In this document: one piece after another, positions 9,391-22,672 of the stretch | Layout: each line of letters starts with the position of its first letter | Position numbering within the stretch: position 1 is the stretch's first letter | Made by a program: the position numbers and the translations under genes | Origin: an uncultured Shewanella sp. | GTDB lineage: Bacteria > Pseudomonadota > Gammaproteobacteria > Enterobacterales > Shewanellaceae | Reading direction: 5' to 3' | DNA: 64,000 bases | NCBI GenBank assembly: GCA_947503555.1 | Contig: CANNEE010000002.1 | Location: 124,001-188,000, forward strand | Notes under the pieces: model-generated | Told to the model about the DNA's origin: nothing | Database searches by the model: none | Seen by the model: only the letters and a program-made list of their open reading frames with translations

Positions 9391-10785
9391 ATGGATCAAG
9401 ACGACAGAAAGTTGTTTGTACTGGACACCAATGTATTACTGCATGAACCTTTAGCCATATATTCATTTAAAGAACATGATGTAGTTGTGCCAATGACGGT
9501 ATTGGAAGAGCTAGATCATATCAAAGATAGAAAGCGCGATATTAGCCGAGATGCCAGGGTGGCTATTAGAGCGCTGGAAGATATTTTAGGGGGAGACACC
9601 ACTCCCGAACAGATCCTTAAAGGAGTTGCCTTACCTAGCAGAGAAGGCCATGAAGATGCCGCTGGCCATTTATCTATCTTCCCTGATCACCAAATCGATT
9701 GCTCCATTGCATCCTTACCTGGAGACAATAATGACAATCGCATTATCAACACCGCCTTACATCTGCAAGAGCTACATCAGCCAAGAACCGTAGTCTTAGT
9801 GACTAAAGATATTAATATGCGCCTTAAAGCTAAAGGTGCTGGTATCGCGCTCGTTGAAGACTATAGAACCGATCAGCTTATCGATGATATTCGATTCTTA
9901 ACTAAAGGCTTTCATAAGTTCTCTGGCAATTTCTGGCAGCAACTTGATAATGTCACCACCTCACAAAATGGTCGCCATACAGTGCATCAAGTGCCGATGA
10001 AAGAGCTTGAGATAGATAGCCTGTATGTAAATCAATATTTGATTGATGAAGACTCTGAGTTTTGTGGGAGAGTGGCCAGTTGTAACGATAAGCAGGTGGA
10101 CATTCTCGATTTAGGTCGCGACAGATTAATGAATCTGGATGCTTGGGGAATTAGGCCAAAAAATATCTATCAGGGTATGGCGCTGCAGGCCTTATTAGAT
10201 CCCGATATCGATTTGGCGATTCTTACTGGTCCTGCTGGTTGTGGTAAGACGCTGCTCGCTATGGCAGCTGCACTAGAGCTAGTGGTAGAGCGGGATATGT
10301 ATGAGAAAATCATAGTGACCCGTAATACACCAGAAATAGCTGAGTCCATAGGTTTCTTGCCCGGCACCGAAGAGGAAAAGATGGCGCCTTGGCTCGCCGC
10401 CATTACTGATACATTGGAAGTGCTGCATAAGAATGATGTTAATCCCAGTGGTAGCATGAATTACATTATGGAGAAGGCCAACATTCAGTTTAAGTCGGTT
10501 AACTTTATGCGTGGGCGTTCGATTCAAAATTCTGTGGTTATTCTCGATGAATGTCAAAATCTGACTGCCTCACAGATCAAAACCATGATTACTCGTATGG
10601 GCGAAGGTACTAAGCTCATCTGTAGCGGTAACCTGTCGCAAATTGACTCTAATTATCTAACAGGTGTCACTTCGGGACTTACCTATATAGTTGAGCGTTT
10701 TAAGGACTTTGAAGGCAGTGCCAACGTCTACCTTAACGGTGTGGTGCGTTCTCGTTTGGCTGAATTTGCCGAAGAACATTTATAA
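9391..10785 (+). CDS. PIN-PhoH fusion ATPase/ribonuclease
   Basis: A 464-residue protein with an N-terminal PIN-type nuclease domain (about 7-170; acidic D12 in FVLDTNVLL, further acids later) fused to a PhoH-type P-loop ATPase (about 250-460; Walker A GPAGCGKT at 280-287, Walker B VVILDECQN near 390). Proteins of this PhoH2/YlaK type are thought to couple unwinding and cutting of RNA. The ribosome site TGGAGG precedes ATG 9391. It appears monocistronic, with a terminator after it. The substrate in this organism is unknown. Confidence 0.9.
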   Translation: MDQDDRKLFVLDTNVLLHEPLAIYSFKEHDVVVPMTVLEELDHIKDRKRDISRDARVAIRALEDILGGDTTPEQILKGVALPSREGHEDAAGHLSIFPDHQIDCSIASLPGDNNDNRIINTALHLQELHQPRTVVLVTKDINMRLKAKGAGIALVEDYRTDQLIDDIRFLTKGFHKFSGNFWQQLDNVTTSQNGRHTVHQVPMKELEIDSLYVNQYLIDEDSEFCGRVASCNDKQVDILDLGRDRLMNLDAWGIRPKNIYQGMALQALLDPDIDLAILTGPAGCGKTLLAMAAALELVVERDMYEKIIVTRNTPEIAESIGFLPGTEEEKMAPWLAAITDTLEVLHKNDVNPSGSMNYIMEKANIQFKSVNFMRGRSIQNSVVILDECQNLTASQIKTMITRMGEGTKLICSGNLSQIDSNYLTGVTSGLTYIVERFKDFEGSANVYLNGVVRSRLAEFAEEHL

Positions 10786-10807
10786 AAAGCATATCCTGTA
10801 ATTTGAC

Positions 10808-10841
10808 TCATATAGGCTCCAGTGATTGGAGCCTTTAATTT
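10808..10841 (+). terminator. Rho-independent terminator of the phoH-like gene
   Basis: GGCTCCA pairs with TGGAGCC around a short GTGAT-type loop and is followed by TTTAATTT, about 30 bases after the stop codon. Confidence 0.7.
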
Positions 10842-10980
10842 ATCTAGCTTTCAATCTGATAAATAGTGGTATAAGCCAAAGGCAAGCTGATAACATAAGG
10901 GTTTTAATTAGCTAGTTTAGTATCGTCCTCTTCTTGCTGTATTTTTTCTTGGGCGGTCTGTATTCAGTCAAGGGTAGTTC

Positions 10981-14703
<3,723 letters not shown>

Positions 14704-14743
14704 CTGTAAGTAATATTACCCAGAGATTAAGTTGAGGAAAGGA

Positions 14744-17113
14744 ATGAACTTAAGAGCCTTGCTAGTATGGATAAGCCTAGGATTGATGGTGATGGGGTTC
14801 GCTCACCCTGCTGTTGCAGCAAAAGATTTGACGCGGGAGATAATGAACGCCAGTGTCAAACATGAAGGCTTTCTTAATCTTTACTTTAATCAAGGTACTG
14901 GAGACCTCTACATTGATCTTAAAAGGTTAGATCAAGACTTTCTACTCGTCACTAGCCTACCCCAAGGCTTGGGCTCTAATGATGTGGGTTTAGACAGAGG
15001 TCAATTGGGCTACATTCGCATGGTGAGGCTAGAGCGTCATGGCCCCTATGTCATTCTTAAACAGTTAAATACTCAATATTTAGCAACGAGCGATAATCGT
15101 GCTGAGCAAAAGGCTGCACAAATGGCCTTTGCCGACTCAATTCTTTGGAAAGGAAAAGTCATACCGGGCAAGCGAGCTTTGGTAAAGATTAATGAGCTGG
15201 TGTTACAGGACCTTCATGGAATTGCTGATAGCTTAGCCTATCGCCAGCAAGGTGCATTTACCTTGAATATGAATCAATCGCTGATTCTGCCTAAGCGCAT
15301 TAAGTCCTTTCCTAATAACAGTGATATTGACCTTGAGCTCACCTATAGCTCGAACAAGCCAGGAGAATTTATAAAACAGGTTGTTCCTGAGCCGAAGCAT
15401 ATTAGTTTGCGGGTACGTAACTCCTTTATCGCTTTGCCGGAGCCAGGTTATGCGGCTAAAGCCTTTAGTCCTAAAAGTGGTTATCTTTACGAGTCCTACT
15501 TAGATTTCGCAACTGCTATAGATACAGATATCGAAAAAAGACGTCTGCTAAGACACAGGCTTATTAAAACTACACCAGGGGAAGAGCCAAGTACTGTCGT
15601 TGAGCCTATTGTCTATTATTTAGATCCGGGTGTTCCTGAGCCAATTAGAACAGCCCTATTACAGGGAGCTTCCTGGTGGACTGATGCGTTTGCTGACGCT
15701 GGGTTTATTGATGCCTTTAGAGTCGAAATGCTTCCCGAAGATGCTGACCCTCAAGACATACGCTTTAATACTATTAACTGGGTGCATAGGGCCACTAGAG
15801 GCTGGTCCTATGGCGCTGTGGTTACCGACCCTAGAACCGGAGAGATCATTAAAGGCCACGTGACCTTAGGTAGCCAAAGGGTCAGGCAAGATCATCTTAT
15901 CGCAAGAGGGCTAACGGCGTCATGGCCAGATAGAGAAGCGGCTAAAGAAGCGAGTGAGGCGCTAGCTTTGGCTCGAATCCGTCAGTTAGCCGCCCATGAG
16001 CTGGGCCATACTCTTGGCTTAGATCATAACTTTGCAGCATCGAGCGACAGTAATGCCTCTGTGATGGATTACCCTCATCCTTTTGTGAGACTTGTTGGAG
16101 AGCATATTGCCATTGATAACCCATATCGAGAAGGGCTAGGAGAGTGGGATAAATATGCCATTAAGCTGGGTTATGGTGATCAAGCTGTGGCGAAGACAGA
16201 GCTTAAGTTTATCGGCGAGGCTGATAGCCGAGATATAGGTGCAAGTCATGTGCATGCCAGCTTATGGGATAGAGGTAACAACGCTATTACAGAGCTGGCT
16301 CGGCTCAATAAAGTGAGGCGTTTTGCGATAGATAATTTCTCGCTGCAAGCCATGCTTGCTGATGAGCCTCAAGGGGAGCTGAGCGATAGTTTTGTACCCA
16401 TCTATCTGTTAACTCGTTATCAAATTCAAGCTGCAGCTAAATGGGTTGGCGGCACAGAGTATAGCTATACAGGTAAGGGCAGTAGTCTAGATTGGCATTA
16501 TGTTGCACCGGAGAAACAGGTGCTGGCACTTGATGCCTTGCTTAAAACACTCGAGCCTGATTATTTGATTATTCCAGAGCCGTTACTCACTCAGCTAGTG
16601 CCTAAAGCGGGTGGTTATCAAAGTACAAAAGAGAGTTTTGCCTCGTCACTCGGGGTACTGACAGATCCCCTTGCACTAGCAGAGAGTGCAAGTCGTATTA
16701 GTCTTAATAGCCTGTTACACCCTATGAGACTTAACAGAGTATTTCAGGCTCATATGTTAGACAGTGAACAATTGTCGGTTATAGATTTGGTAAATCGCCT
16801 GATAGGGAAAACCCTTTACGCTGAGCCGCCTAAAGGTGCTAAGCGGGAAATCTGGATGAGAGTCAATGCGGTCGTATTAGATGAGTTGGCTCAGGCTTAT
16901 CATAATAAAGATTCGATGCCAGAAACTAAGGCGATGTTGTTGGCAAGATTAAATGCAGTCCTTGCTCAACTCAAGCGCAAGGCAAAGCGTGAAAGCGATT
17001 ATCTTAGTGCTCATTTCGCTTGGCTAAAACGAGAATTGAGTGAAGCCTTGGTCAAACCTGAACATAGGGTGATGACTAATCCTTTGCCTATTCCTCCGGG
17101 TTCTCCGATTTAA
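14744..17113 (+). CDS. Exported zinc-dependent metalloprotease, DUF5117/DUF4953 type
   Basis: A 789-residue secreted or periplasmic protein with a signal peptide (about 1-25, cut after AVAA). The metzincin-like zinc site HELGHTLGLDH is at 418-428, followed by SVMDYPHP, a Met-turn-like segment. Overall it fits the DUF5117-DUF4953 zinc metalloprotease family found in Shewanella and Bacteroidetes; substrates are unknown. ATG 14744 is preferred over TTG 14732 because GAGGAAAGG lies just before it and the signal peptide then starts normally. The gene lies 40 bases after the hybrid kinase gene, possibly in one operon. Its stop overlaps the convergent protein-kinase gene by four bases. Confidence 0.82.
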   Translation: MNLRALLVWISLGLMVMGFAHPAVAAKDLTREIMNASVKHEGFLNLYFNQGTGDLYIDLKRLDQDFLLVTSLPQGLGSNDVGLDRGQLGYIRMVRLERHGPYVILKQLNTQYLATSDNRAEQKAAQMAFADSILWKGKVIPGKRALVKINELVLQDLHGIADSLAYRQQGAFTLNMNQSLILPKRIKSFPNNSDIDLELTYSSNKPGEFIKQVVPEPKHISLRVRNSFIALPEPGYAAKAFSPKSGYLYESYLDFATAIDTDIEKRRLLRHRLIKTTPGEEPSTVVEPIVYYLDPGVPEPIRTALLQGASWWTDAFADAGFIDAFRVEMLPEDADPQDIRFNTINWVHRATRGWSYGAVVTDPRTGEIIKGHVTLGSQRVRQDHLIARGLTASWPDREAAKEASEALALARIRQLAAHELGHTLGLDHNFAASSDSNASVMDYPHPFVRLVGEHIAIDNPYREGLGEWDKYAIKLGYGDQAVAKTELKFIGEADSRDIGASHVHASLWDRGNNAITELARLNKVRRFAIDNFSLQAMLADEPQGELSDSFVPIYLLTRYQIQAAAKWVGGTEYSYTGKGSSLDWHYVAPEKQVLALDALLKTLEPDYLIIPEPLLTQLVPKAGGYQSTKESFASSLGVLTDPLALAESASRISLNSLLHPMRLNRVFQAHMLDSEQLSVIDLVNRLIGKTLYAEPPKGAKREIWMRVNAVVLDELAQAYHNKDSMPETKAMLLARLNAVLAQLKRKAKRESDYLSAHFAWLKRELSEALVKPEHRVMTNPLPIPPGSPI

Positions 17114-18918
17114 GCCTGATGGGGATTTCTAGGATAGTACTCCTCTTTTAATGCTTGGATATGGCTAAATTTACGGGTGTTTTTATAGGGCAGTTTCATA
17201 AAGCCTGATACCCCTAAGCCCTGGATCTTGTCGATATGACCGATAATTCTATCTAGGCTGGCTCTAAATGCGGCCTGTTTTCTGGGGTTGAGCAGCCTAA
17301 GGTAGCTATGGACCTTAAGGTGACTCGGTAAGGCCTCAAAAATAATACAGCCAGTGTGGTGGATCTGATTGATCCTGCCTAGTTCCTGCATAATTTCTTG
17401 GGGAAGTTCTAAGTTTTCATCTGGATCTCGACCATCTTCAAAGTAGGAGTGAAGTCGCGATTTATCCTCAAGGCTGGGGACATTACCCACCTCAAATGGA
17501 AGCTGTTGGCCTGCGGTGGCGCTAAAAGGTTGTCTGGTATCGTCTCGCTCAAAGTGCAAAGTGTCTTTTGCATTGAAAAAACAGGCCTTAAATACCCCGA
17601 TCCGTTTGATGCCGCGAGCTAAGTTCACGACGTTATTGACCGCATGAATCAGTGCGGTTTTCTCCTCCCCCTTATAGAGAGCGAGGTTAGAGTCCACAAA
17701 GACTCCAGTGGCTTGCCAATGGATGGCTAAGCCGCCAACGATTGGGTACTGAGCTAGCCTGCCTACGGCAGCAATAAAGCCTTTTTCTGTATCCCCCATG
17801 CCCGCTAAAAAGTTACGGTAGTACTTCTCGAGCTGAATATCATCCATCTTCTCTATGGGATCTTGCTCATTATGGGCCTTAAGAAAAGATTTGCGCGAGC
17901 TGTAACTTACCGTTTCTATCGCCTTATCTTTACTTTGCTGCCAGACTGGTATGAGAGGAACTAGCTCTTTGGGAGGAAGCGGCGGTAACTTGATATGGTG
18001 ACGGTAACTCATGCTCTTCATAAAGTAGTCGCCAGCCTTTTCTCTGACTGCCACATCCTCACTTAACATGCCTTCTAAGGTTTTTGCCAACTCAATTGGC
18101 AGACCTATGCTGGTGGGAGGGATAACTTTACTGCCAAAACGACTGGCTTGACCCGAAGCCAGAGCATAAAGGGTGGCGGCTACCCCTTGTTCATCAAATC
18201 TAGGGTTTGATAGGGCGCCGTTAAGCTGCTCTTCACCAATAAAATAAACGTCACCCATGCGGGCATTGGTATGCTGCTGGTCGCTGGACATCAGTGACAT
18301 GACATTATCGTTGCAGGCATTACCATGCTCGTCCCGCTGTGCAAATACCGCTGAGCCCCAATCGATGAGTGATAACTTGTCGCTGATGACATCATAGACA
18401 AGGTTTGAGGGTTTTATGTCGCCATGGACAAAGGGGCGTCCACGCCTGAGATACACGAGAATGTCGGCTAGCTGCTTAGCAATACTCATGATGATATGGG
18501 GAGGCAAAGGACCGTGTCGGCGGCAGTATTGGTCAAGGTCTTCGCCTAAGGCTCGTTCCATCACTAAAATACCTTGCTTACCCACATGTTCAAATTTTAT
18601 TGCTGCGGGCACATTAGGATGTTTTACCAACGAAAGCATATAAGCTTCTTCTTCGAGCCTATCTTGTACTTGCTGAGGCAAGGTGATGCGAGAGAATTTA
18701 AATACGTGTGATTGACCTGCTGAATTAATCCCTGCAAACACAAATCCGTAGGCGCCTTTACCTATGAACTCGATTTCCTGATAGCCTAATTTGGTGAGTT
18801 CAATTTTACATAGTCTGATCCAAGCTCTGTGTTTTCGCGCATCATTGGCTTTGAGCAAATAGATTGATTGCTCTTCAGAGATATAGAAGTGTTGCAGTTG
18901 GGGGCTAGGTGATGTCAC
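17110..18918 (-). CDS. Eukaryotic-like serine/threonine protein kinase
   Basis: Residues about 45-310 form a Hanks-type kinase domain: glycine loop GKGAYGFVFAG (53-63), ATP lysine K74 (HVFKFSR), catalytic loop HGDIKPSN with D167, and metal-binding DWG at 186-188 in place of DFG. HGD replaces HRD, so it is a non-RD kinase with no need for activation-loop phosphate. The C-terminal 290 residues are not a domain I recognise and have no membrane segment or PASTA repeat, so it is probably cytoplasmic. The start is GTG with AGGAAG upstream. It converges on and overlaps the metalloprotease gene by four bases. No phosphatase or FHA gene is adjacent. Confidence 0.85.
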   Translation of the reverse strand: MTSPSPQLQHFYISEEQSIYLLKANDARKHRAWIRLCKIELTKLGYQEIEFIGKGAYGFVFAGINSAGQSHVFKFSRITLPQQVQDRLEEEAYMLSLVKHPNVPAAIKFEHVGKQGILVMERALGEDLDQYCRRHGPLPPHIIMSIAKQLADILVYLRRGRPFVHGDIKPSNLVYDVISDKLSLIDWGSAVFAQRDEHGNACNDNVMSLMSSDQQHTNARMGDVYFIGEEQLNGALSNPRFDEQGVAATLYALASGQASRFGSKVIPPTSIGLPIELAKTLEGMLSEDVAVREKAGDYFMKSMSYRHHIKLPPLPPKELVPLIPVWQQSKDKAIETVSYSSRKSFLKAHNEQDPIEKMDDIQLEKYYRNFLAGMGDTEKGFIAAVGRLAQYPIVGGLAIHWQATGVFVDSNLALYKGEEKTALIHAVNNVVNLARGIKRIGVFKACFFNAKDTLHFERDDTRQPFSATAGQQLPFEVGNVPSLEDKSRLHSYFEDGRDPDENLELPQEIMQELGRINQIHHTGCIIFEALPSHLKVHSYLRLLNPRKQAAFRASLDRIIGHIDKIQGLGVSGFMKLPYKNTRKFSHIQALKEEYYPRNPHQA

Positions 18919-19051
18919 GCTATTTTATTCTTCCTTGGCTACAGAGCTTGGCTATTTTTGAAGCCAGATCTCACTTTATTGGATTATTTAATCAGCAAGC
19001 CAGCTTGAAGTCCAAGATAATGTTACCTAGCTTATCTTTTTGCTGTTCACC

Positions 19052-19065
19052 TTGACCTATATCAA
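19052..19065 (+). promoter_or_regulatory. FNR/CRP-type box upstream of the Cys-rich protein gene
   Basis: TTGACCTATATCAA matches the FNR (EtrA in Shewanella) consensus TTGAT-N4-ATCAA with one mismatch. Its centre is about 90 bases before the ATG at 19148. Binding is inferred only. Confidence 0.45.
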
Positions 19066-19147
19066 ATTGAGGATAGCTGAATATAGCTAATCTTAAGGAT
19101 AACTAATATGACAAGTTCTAATCAGTAAACTAACCCTAGGAGGGCAT

Positions 19148-19489
19148 ATGTCAGAATTAGATAAAGCCCTGTTAATTGAGCTTTTTGAATATCCGCGGAA
19201 GCGCATCGTACAATCGATGGAGCTGCGCCATTGTCCCCATGCAGGCTTTTTTAACCCGACCGATGAGCAGTGTATTTTTTGCCATCAAGGTATGGAATGT
19301 GTCTGGATGAATCATAATGATGAGCTAGTTGCCCTTGAGCAAAAGTCAGCTGAAGATTTAAAGCAGCAGTTGTTGATTGCAGTGGACTATATAGATTCAA
19401 ACTTAAGCCCCCATCACCTTTCCCGTCGTCAGTGCCAATGTGAAAATTGTGTTTGGCTAAGGCGAGTACAGAAGGCGCTAGACCTGTAA
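19148..19489 (+). CDS. Cys-rich small protein, unrecognised
   Basis: I do not recognise this 113-residue protein. It has no signal peptide or membrane segment. Its cysteines are grouped: C28, then CIFC near 39-42, a further Cys near 48, and a C-terminal CQCENC cluster near 99-104. Such spacing suggests bound zinc or another metal, with a helical middle (about 65-85). The ribosome site AGGAGGG is strong and an FNR-like box lies upstream, so expression in low oxygen is possible. A stem-loop lies just after the gene. The next gene, tpm, is on the same strand about 115 bases on, and a link between the two is not shown. Confidence 0.75.
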   Translation: MSELDKALLIELFEYPRKRIVQSMELRHCPHAGFFNPTDEQCIFCHQGMECVWMNHNDELVALEQKSAEDLKQQLLIAVDYIDSNLSPHHLSRRQCQCENCVWLRRVQKALDL

Positions 19490-19510
19490 ACTTGAATATC
19501 ATATCAGGCT

Positions 19511-19536
19511 GCTAAGTGGCATTCTCTTAGCAGCCT
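19511..19536. terminator. Stem-loop between the Cys-rich gene and tpm
   Basis: AGGCTGCTAAG pairs with CTTAGCAGCCT around a 9-base loop. The stem is strong, but no clear T-run follows on either strand, so it may be an attenuator or an RNA-stabilising hairpin and not a classical terminator. Confidence 0.45.
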
Positions 19537-19603
19537 GGTGATTGCTTTGCTCCATATTATTCATTAGAGTTATCGCATGAATTAAATGGATAAGGGAAAA
19601 GTT

Positions 19604-20260
19604 ATGGAGCCAGGCTTTTGGCATGAACGTTGGGAAACTCAACAAATTGGCTTTCATCAAGGAGAGGTTAACCCTTTTTTGGTTGAACATTGGCATTCAT
19701 TAGGATTAACCGATGATGCTCAAGTCTTTGTTCCTCTGTGTGGCAAGTCTTTGGATATGTTTTATTTGGCTGAACAAGGCCACGAGATTCTTGGTTGCGA
19801 GCTCAATGAAATCGCTTGTCAGCAGTTTTTTGAAGAAAACGAATTGCCCTTAGAGATAAGCCCTCAAGGTGATCACACGTTATTTAATACGGAACAATTA
19901 ACCTTATGCCAAGGTGATATCTTTACTATGCCAAAGCAGCTAACCCAAGGCTGTAATGGTTTTTACGATAGAGCGGCGCTAATAGCTTGGCCTGAAACTA
20001 TGCGTCGTCAATATGTTCAAACGTTAGCCGAGCTGTTGCCTGAAGGGGCTAGAGGGTTGTTGATTACGTTGGACTTTGCAGAGGATGTGATTTCTGGTCC
20101 TCCCTTTGCCGTATCGCAAAATTGGATTGAGCAAAATATGGCTGATCTGTTTGATATTGAGCTGTTATCTGAAACCGATGTGTTAGCGGAAAATCCACGC
20201 TTCTTGAAGAAAAACGCCACTTGGCTTAATGAAGCGGTTTATCGCTTGATTCGTAAATAA
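19604..20260 (+). CDS. tpm: Thiopurine S-methyltransferase
   Basis: A SAM-dependent methyltransferase of the TPMT family. Bacterial members methylate thiols and act on tellurite and selenium compounds; the natural role is unsettled. The start is placed at ATG 19604 (MEPGFWHERW) rather than ATG 19586, because family members begin this way, AAGGGA lies at the right distance, and the length is then the usual 218 residues. Family motifs are visible: FWHERW at 5-10, the SAM-binding VFVPLCGKSLDM near 44-55, and YDRAALIAWP near 122-131. Confidence 0.93.
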   Translation: MEPGFWHERWETQQIGFHQGEVNPFLVEHWHSLGLTDDAQVFVPLCGKSLDMFYLAEQGHEILGCELNEIACQQFFEENELPLEISPQGDHTLFNTEQLTLCQGDIFTMPKQLTQGCNGFYDRAALIAWPETMRRQYVQTLAELLPEGARGLLITLDFAEDVISGPPFAVSQNWIEQNMADLFDIELLSETDVLAENPRFLKKNATWLNEAVYRLIRK

Positions 20261-20292
20261 GCCAAATTGTTGGTAAGTAATTCTTAGTAAAA

Positions 20293-20323
20293 AATAAGGT
20301 GGCATCAGCCACCTTATTTGTAT
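20293..20323. terminator. Bidirectional terminator between tpm and the porin gene
   Basis: AAATAAGGTGGC pairs with GCCACCTTATTT around an ATCA loop. Both flanks are A/T-rich runs, so it serves the converging tpm and porin genes. Confidence 0.8.
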
Positions 20324-20342
20324 TTGTCATCCTAAGGGAGGA

Positions 20343-21383
20343 TTAGAAGTTGTAACGAACACCAACGGTGAATACGTTGTCATCTTCTAGATCGACACGG
20401 TTGCCTTCAACCATGTGGTCGCCATCGTACATAGCGTAGTGACCAAATAACATGGTCGACTTAGATACTTTGTAGTCAGCACCAACAGTGATTTGAGTGA
20501 CGTTCACATCAGAAGTAGCAGTAGGCTTACCTACAGCATTTTTGTAGTACTTACCGAAACCAGCTTCATCTTTACCGTACTCGGCTTTTAGGTTTACGCC
20601 GTTTAGGTTGTAAGCAACGTTCACAATGTAGCTATTACCGTCAATACGGTTATCGGTTGCACTTTCAGATTGTTGGAATAGGCCGCCAACTTTGAAGTCA
20701 CCGAACTTAACTTGACCCACGAAACGAGTTGCATCGATACCAGTAACAGCTTGGTTGTACGCTACGGCAGCATAGTAGTTTTGCTTCTTAAGCTTCTTGT
20801 CACCAATAGTCGCGCTAGTCGCGTACATGGTTTCATCGCTATCAGAGTAGTTGTCGTCCATTAGGTAAGTCGCGTTAAGCGTTACTAGGCCGGCAATTTT
20901 TGGTGAGTAGTAAGTGATACCGTCAGCGGTACGCGCTTGGCCACCTACTAAACGGTCGATATCGGCATTGCTGTTACCAAATAGGTCAACGCCACCTTCA
21001 GACTTCTTAAATACAGTGTCGTTACGGCCAACTAGGAAGCTACCCACTTCAGTTTTAAGACCTAAGTAAGTGTTACGCGCTTTAAAGGTAACATCGTCAC
21101 CGCTCTTATCTTTAGTTTGAGTCGTGTTCTCTACTTGGAACTCCATTTGGTAGATAACAGACATGGTGTCAGATAGCTTTTCTGAACCTCTTACACCTAG
21201 GTGAGAGAAGTTATGTTCTAGTACAGTGCCGTCTTTTTTGTTTTGTGTGCTGTAGCCAGTATCAGAGTTGGTTACAGACAGATCTAGACGACCATAGAAA
21301 TTTGGACCATCGGCTAGTGCACCGAATGAAGCTAGAGTTAGTACAGATGCAACTGAGGCTGAGATTAGGGTCTTCTTCATCAT
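20343..21383 (-). CDS. Outer-membrane general porin (OmpC/OmpF-type family)
   Basis: A 346-residue trimeric-porin-like protein. It has a signal peptide (about 1-24, cut after ALA), then GPNFYGRLDLSV, the usual first strand of Gram-negative porins, alternating beta strands throughout, and a C-terminal VGVRYNF with the terminal Phe needed for barrel assembly. It should allow diffusion of small polar solutes. ATG ATG at the start makes residue 1 or 2 equally possible; GGGAGC lies upstream. A CRP-like site lies about 135 bases upstream. Codon choice appears biased as in highly expressed genes. Confidence 0.9.
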   Translation of the reverse strand: MMKKTLISASVASVLTLASFGALADGPNFYGRLDLSVTNSDTGYSTQNKKDGTVLEHNFSHLGVRGSEKLSDTMSVIYQMEFQVENTTQTKDKSGDDVTFKARNTYLGLKTEVGSFLVGRNDTVFKKSEGGVDLFGNSNADIDRLVGGQARTADGITYYSPKIAGLVTLNATYLMDDNYSDSDETMYATSATIGDKKLKKQNYYAAVAYNQAVTGIDATRFVGQVKFGDFKVGGLFQQSESATDNRIDGNSYIVNVAYNLNGVNLKAEYGKDEAGFGKYYKNAVGKPTATSDVNVTQITVGADYKVSKSTMLFGHYAMYDGDHMVEGNRVDLEDDNVFTVGVRYNF

Positions 21384-21757
21384 TTTTTCATGCTCCCAAG
21401 AAACATAGTTCTTTTATTATCTTTAATTAATTTATAGTTTTACTTAACTAAAGCCCTCATGGCTTTGAAATTAAGCTGGGCTGATTCTTACAGCTTTATG
21501 ACAACAAAGGTGTGCTCTAGATCATATTTCTAAATCAAACATATGAATATTGATATGTTATCGATCGGTTAATTAGTTGTTTGTGTACTAAATTGTGAAA
21601 TTACGAGGGGGATTTTATTTTGCTGTAAAACGAATGTTTTAATTGTGTTTTGATTTAAGCGAGATACAAACATAGCTGCAGCACTAATTTGTTTTTCCTT
21701 CATGGCGTCTAAAGCCAAAGTTCGTTAAAATCCCGCCAACTTGATATTGGGGTAGTT
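21384..21757. other. Divergent promoter region, porin and tcdA
   Basis: An AT-rich region of 374 bases between the porin (minus) and tcdA (plus). Its length and the CRP-like dyad at 21511-21526 suggest a long, regulated porin leader. No small gene or terminator was seen. Confidence 0.4.
21511..21526 (-). promoter_or_regulatory. CRP-like site upstream of the porin gene
   Basis: TGTGCTCTAGATCATA keeps the TGTG-N8-TCA pattern and the central TCTAGA of strong CRP sites (TGTGA-N6-TCACA), with two mismatches. CRP is a main regulator of respiration and outer-membrane genes in Shewanella. Binding is inferred. Confidence 0.4.
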
Positions 21758-22561
21758 ATGTCTGAGAGTTATCAAAATAGGTTTGGTGGAATTGGTCGTT
21801 TATATGGTAAACGCGCACTAGAGAAGTTTGCAGATTCCCATGTCGTCGTCGTCGGGATTGGTGGCGTAGGCACATGGGCTGCGGAAGCTTTAGCGAGAAG
21901 TGGTATCGGAGAGATCAGTTTGATCGATCTTGATGATATCTGTGTCACCAATACTAATAGACAAATACACGCGCTAACCTCCAGCATAGGTGATTCGAAA
22001 GTCGACGTGATGGCAGAGCGGATTGAGCAGATTAACCCTGAGTGTCGAGTTAATAAAGTAGAAGATTTTATTACGCTAGATAATCTCGATGAGTATTTTA
22101 TACCAGCCAAATCTGGCGGTAATATCGACTATGTAGTCGATTGTATCGATGCGGTAAAACCCAAGGCTGCTCTGATTGCCTGGTGTAAGCGCCATAAAAT
22201 CAAAATTGTGACAGTTGGCGGAGCGGGTGGACAGATGGATCCAACACAAGTGCAAGTGTCTGATCTTGCTAAGACCTATCAAGACCCTCTGCTCGCTAAG
22301 GTGAGAAACATATTGCGCCGGGAGTATAATTTCTCTAAAAACACCCAAAGGCGTTTTGCTATCGAAGCGGTCTTTTCTACTGAGCAGTTGAGCTACCCTC
22401 AGGCTGACGGTGAGGTTTGTAATGCAAAAGCGAGTGCAGAAGGGCCAAAACGTATGGACTGCGCGACAGGTTTTGGCGCTGTCACTATGGTCACAGGGAC
22501 ATTTGGCTTTGTTGCGGTAAGTCGCGTATTAACTAAAATTGCGAGCTCGGTTAAAGCTTGA
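21758..22561 (+). CDS. tcdA: tRNA threonylcarbamoyladenosine dehydratase
   Basis: TcdA (CsdL/YgdL) is an E1-like enzyme that uses ATP to cyclise the t6A base at position 37 of ANN-decoding tRNAs to ct6A. The 267-residue protein starts with SESYQNRFGGIGRLYG, typical for the family. The ATP-binding GIGGVGTWAAEAL is near 33-45, and DLDDICVTNTNRQ near 57-69 is the E1-like catalytic segment. The C-terminal FGFVAVSRVL segment may associate with the membrane. It is divergent from the porin and about 110 bases before pepT. Confidence 0.94.
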   Translation: MSESYQNRFGGIGRLYGKRALEKFADSHVVVVGIGGVGTWAAEALARSGIGEISLIDLDDICVTNTNRQIHALTSSIGDSKVDVMAERIEQINPECRVNKVEDFITLDNLDEYFIPAKSGGNIDYVVDCIDAVKPKAALIAWCKRHKIKIVTVGGAGGQMDPTQVQVSDLAKTYQDPLLAKVRNILRREYNFSKNTQRRFAIEAVFSTEQLSYPQADGEVCNAKASAEGPKRMDCATGFGAVTMVTGTFGFVAVSRVLTKIASSVKA

Positions 22562-22672
22562 TTGGTTAAAATGTGTTCGCTGCGCGTTTTTTGTGATTAA
22601 TTGATCTGTGTCGACATTTTTTTGAAAGCCTGTTGATAGACTTTGGCAAATTTTTATTTTGATTTGCTGATT

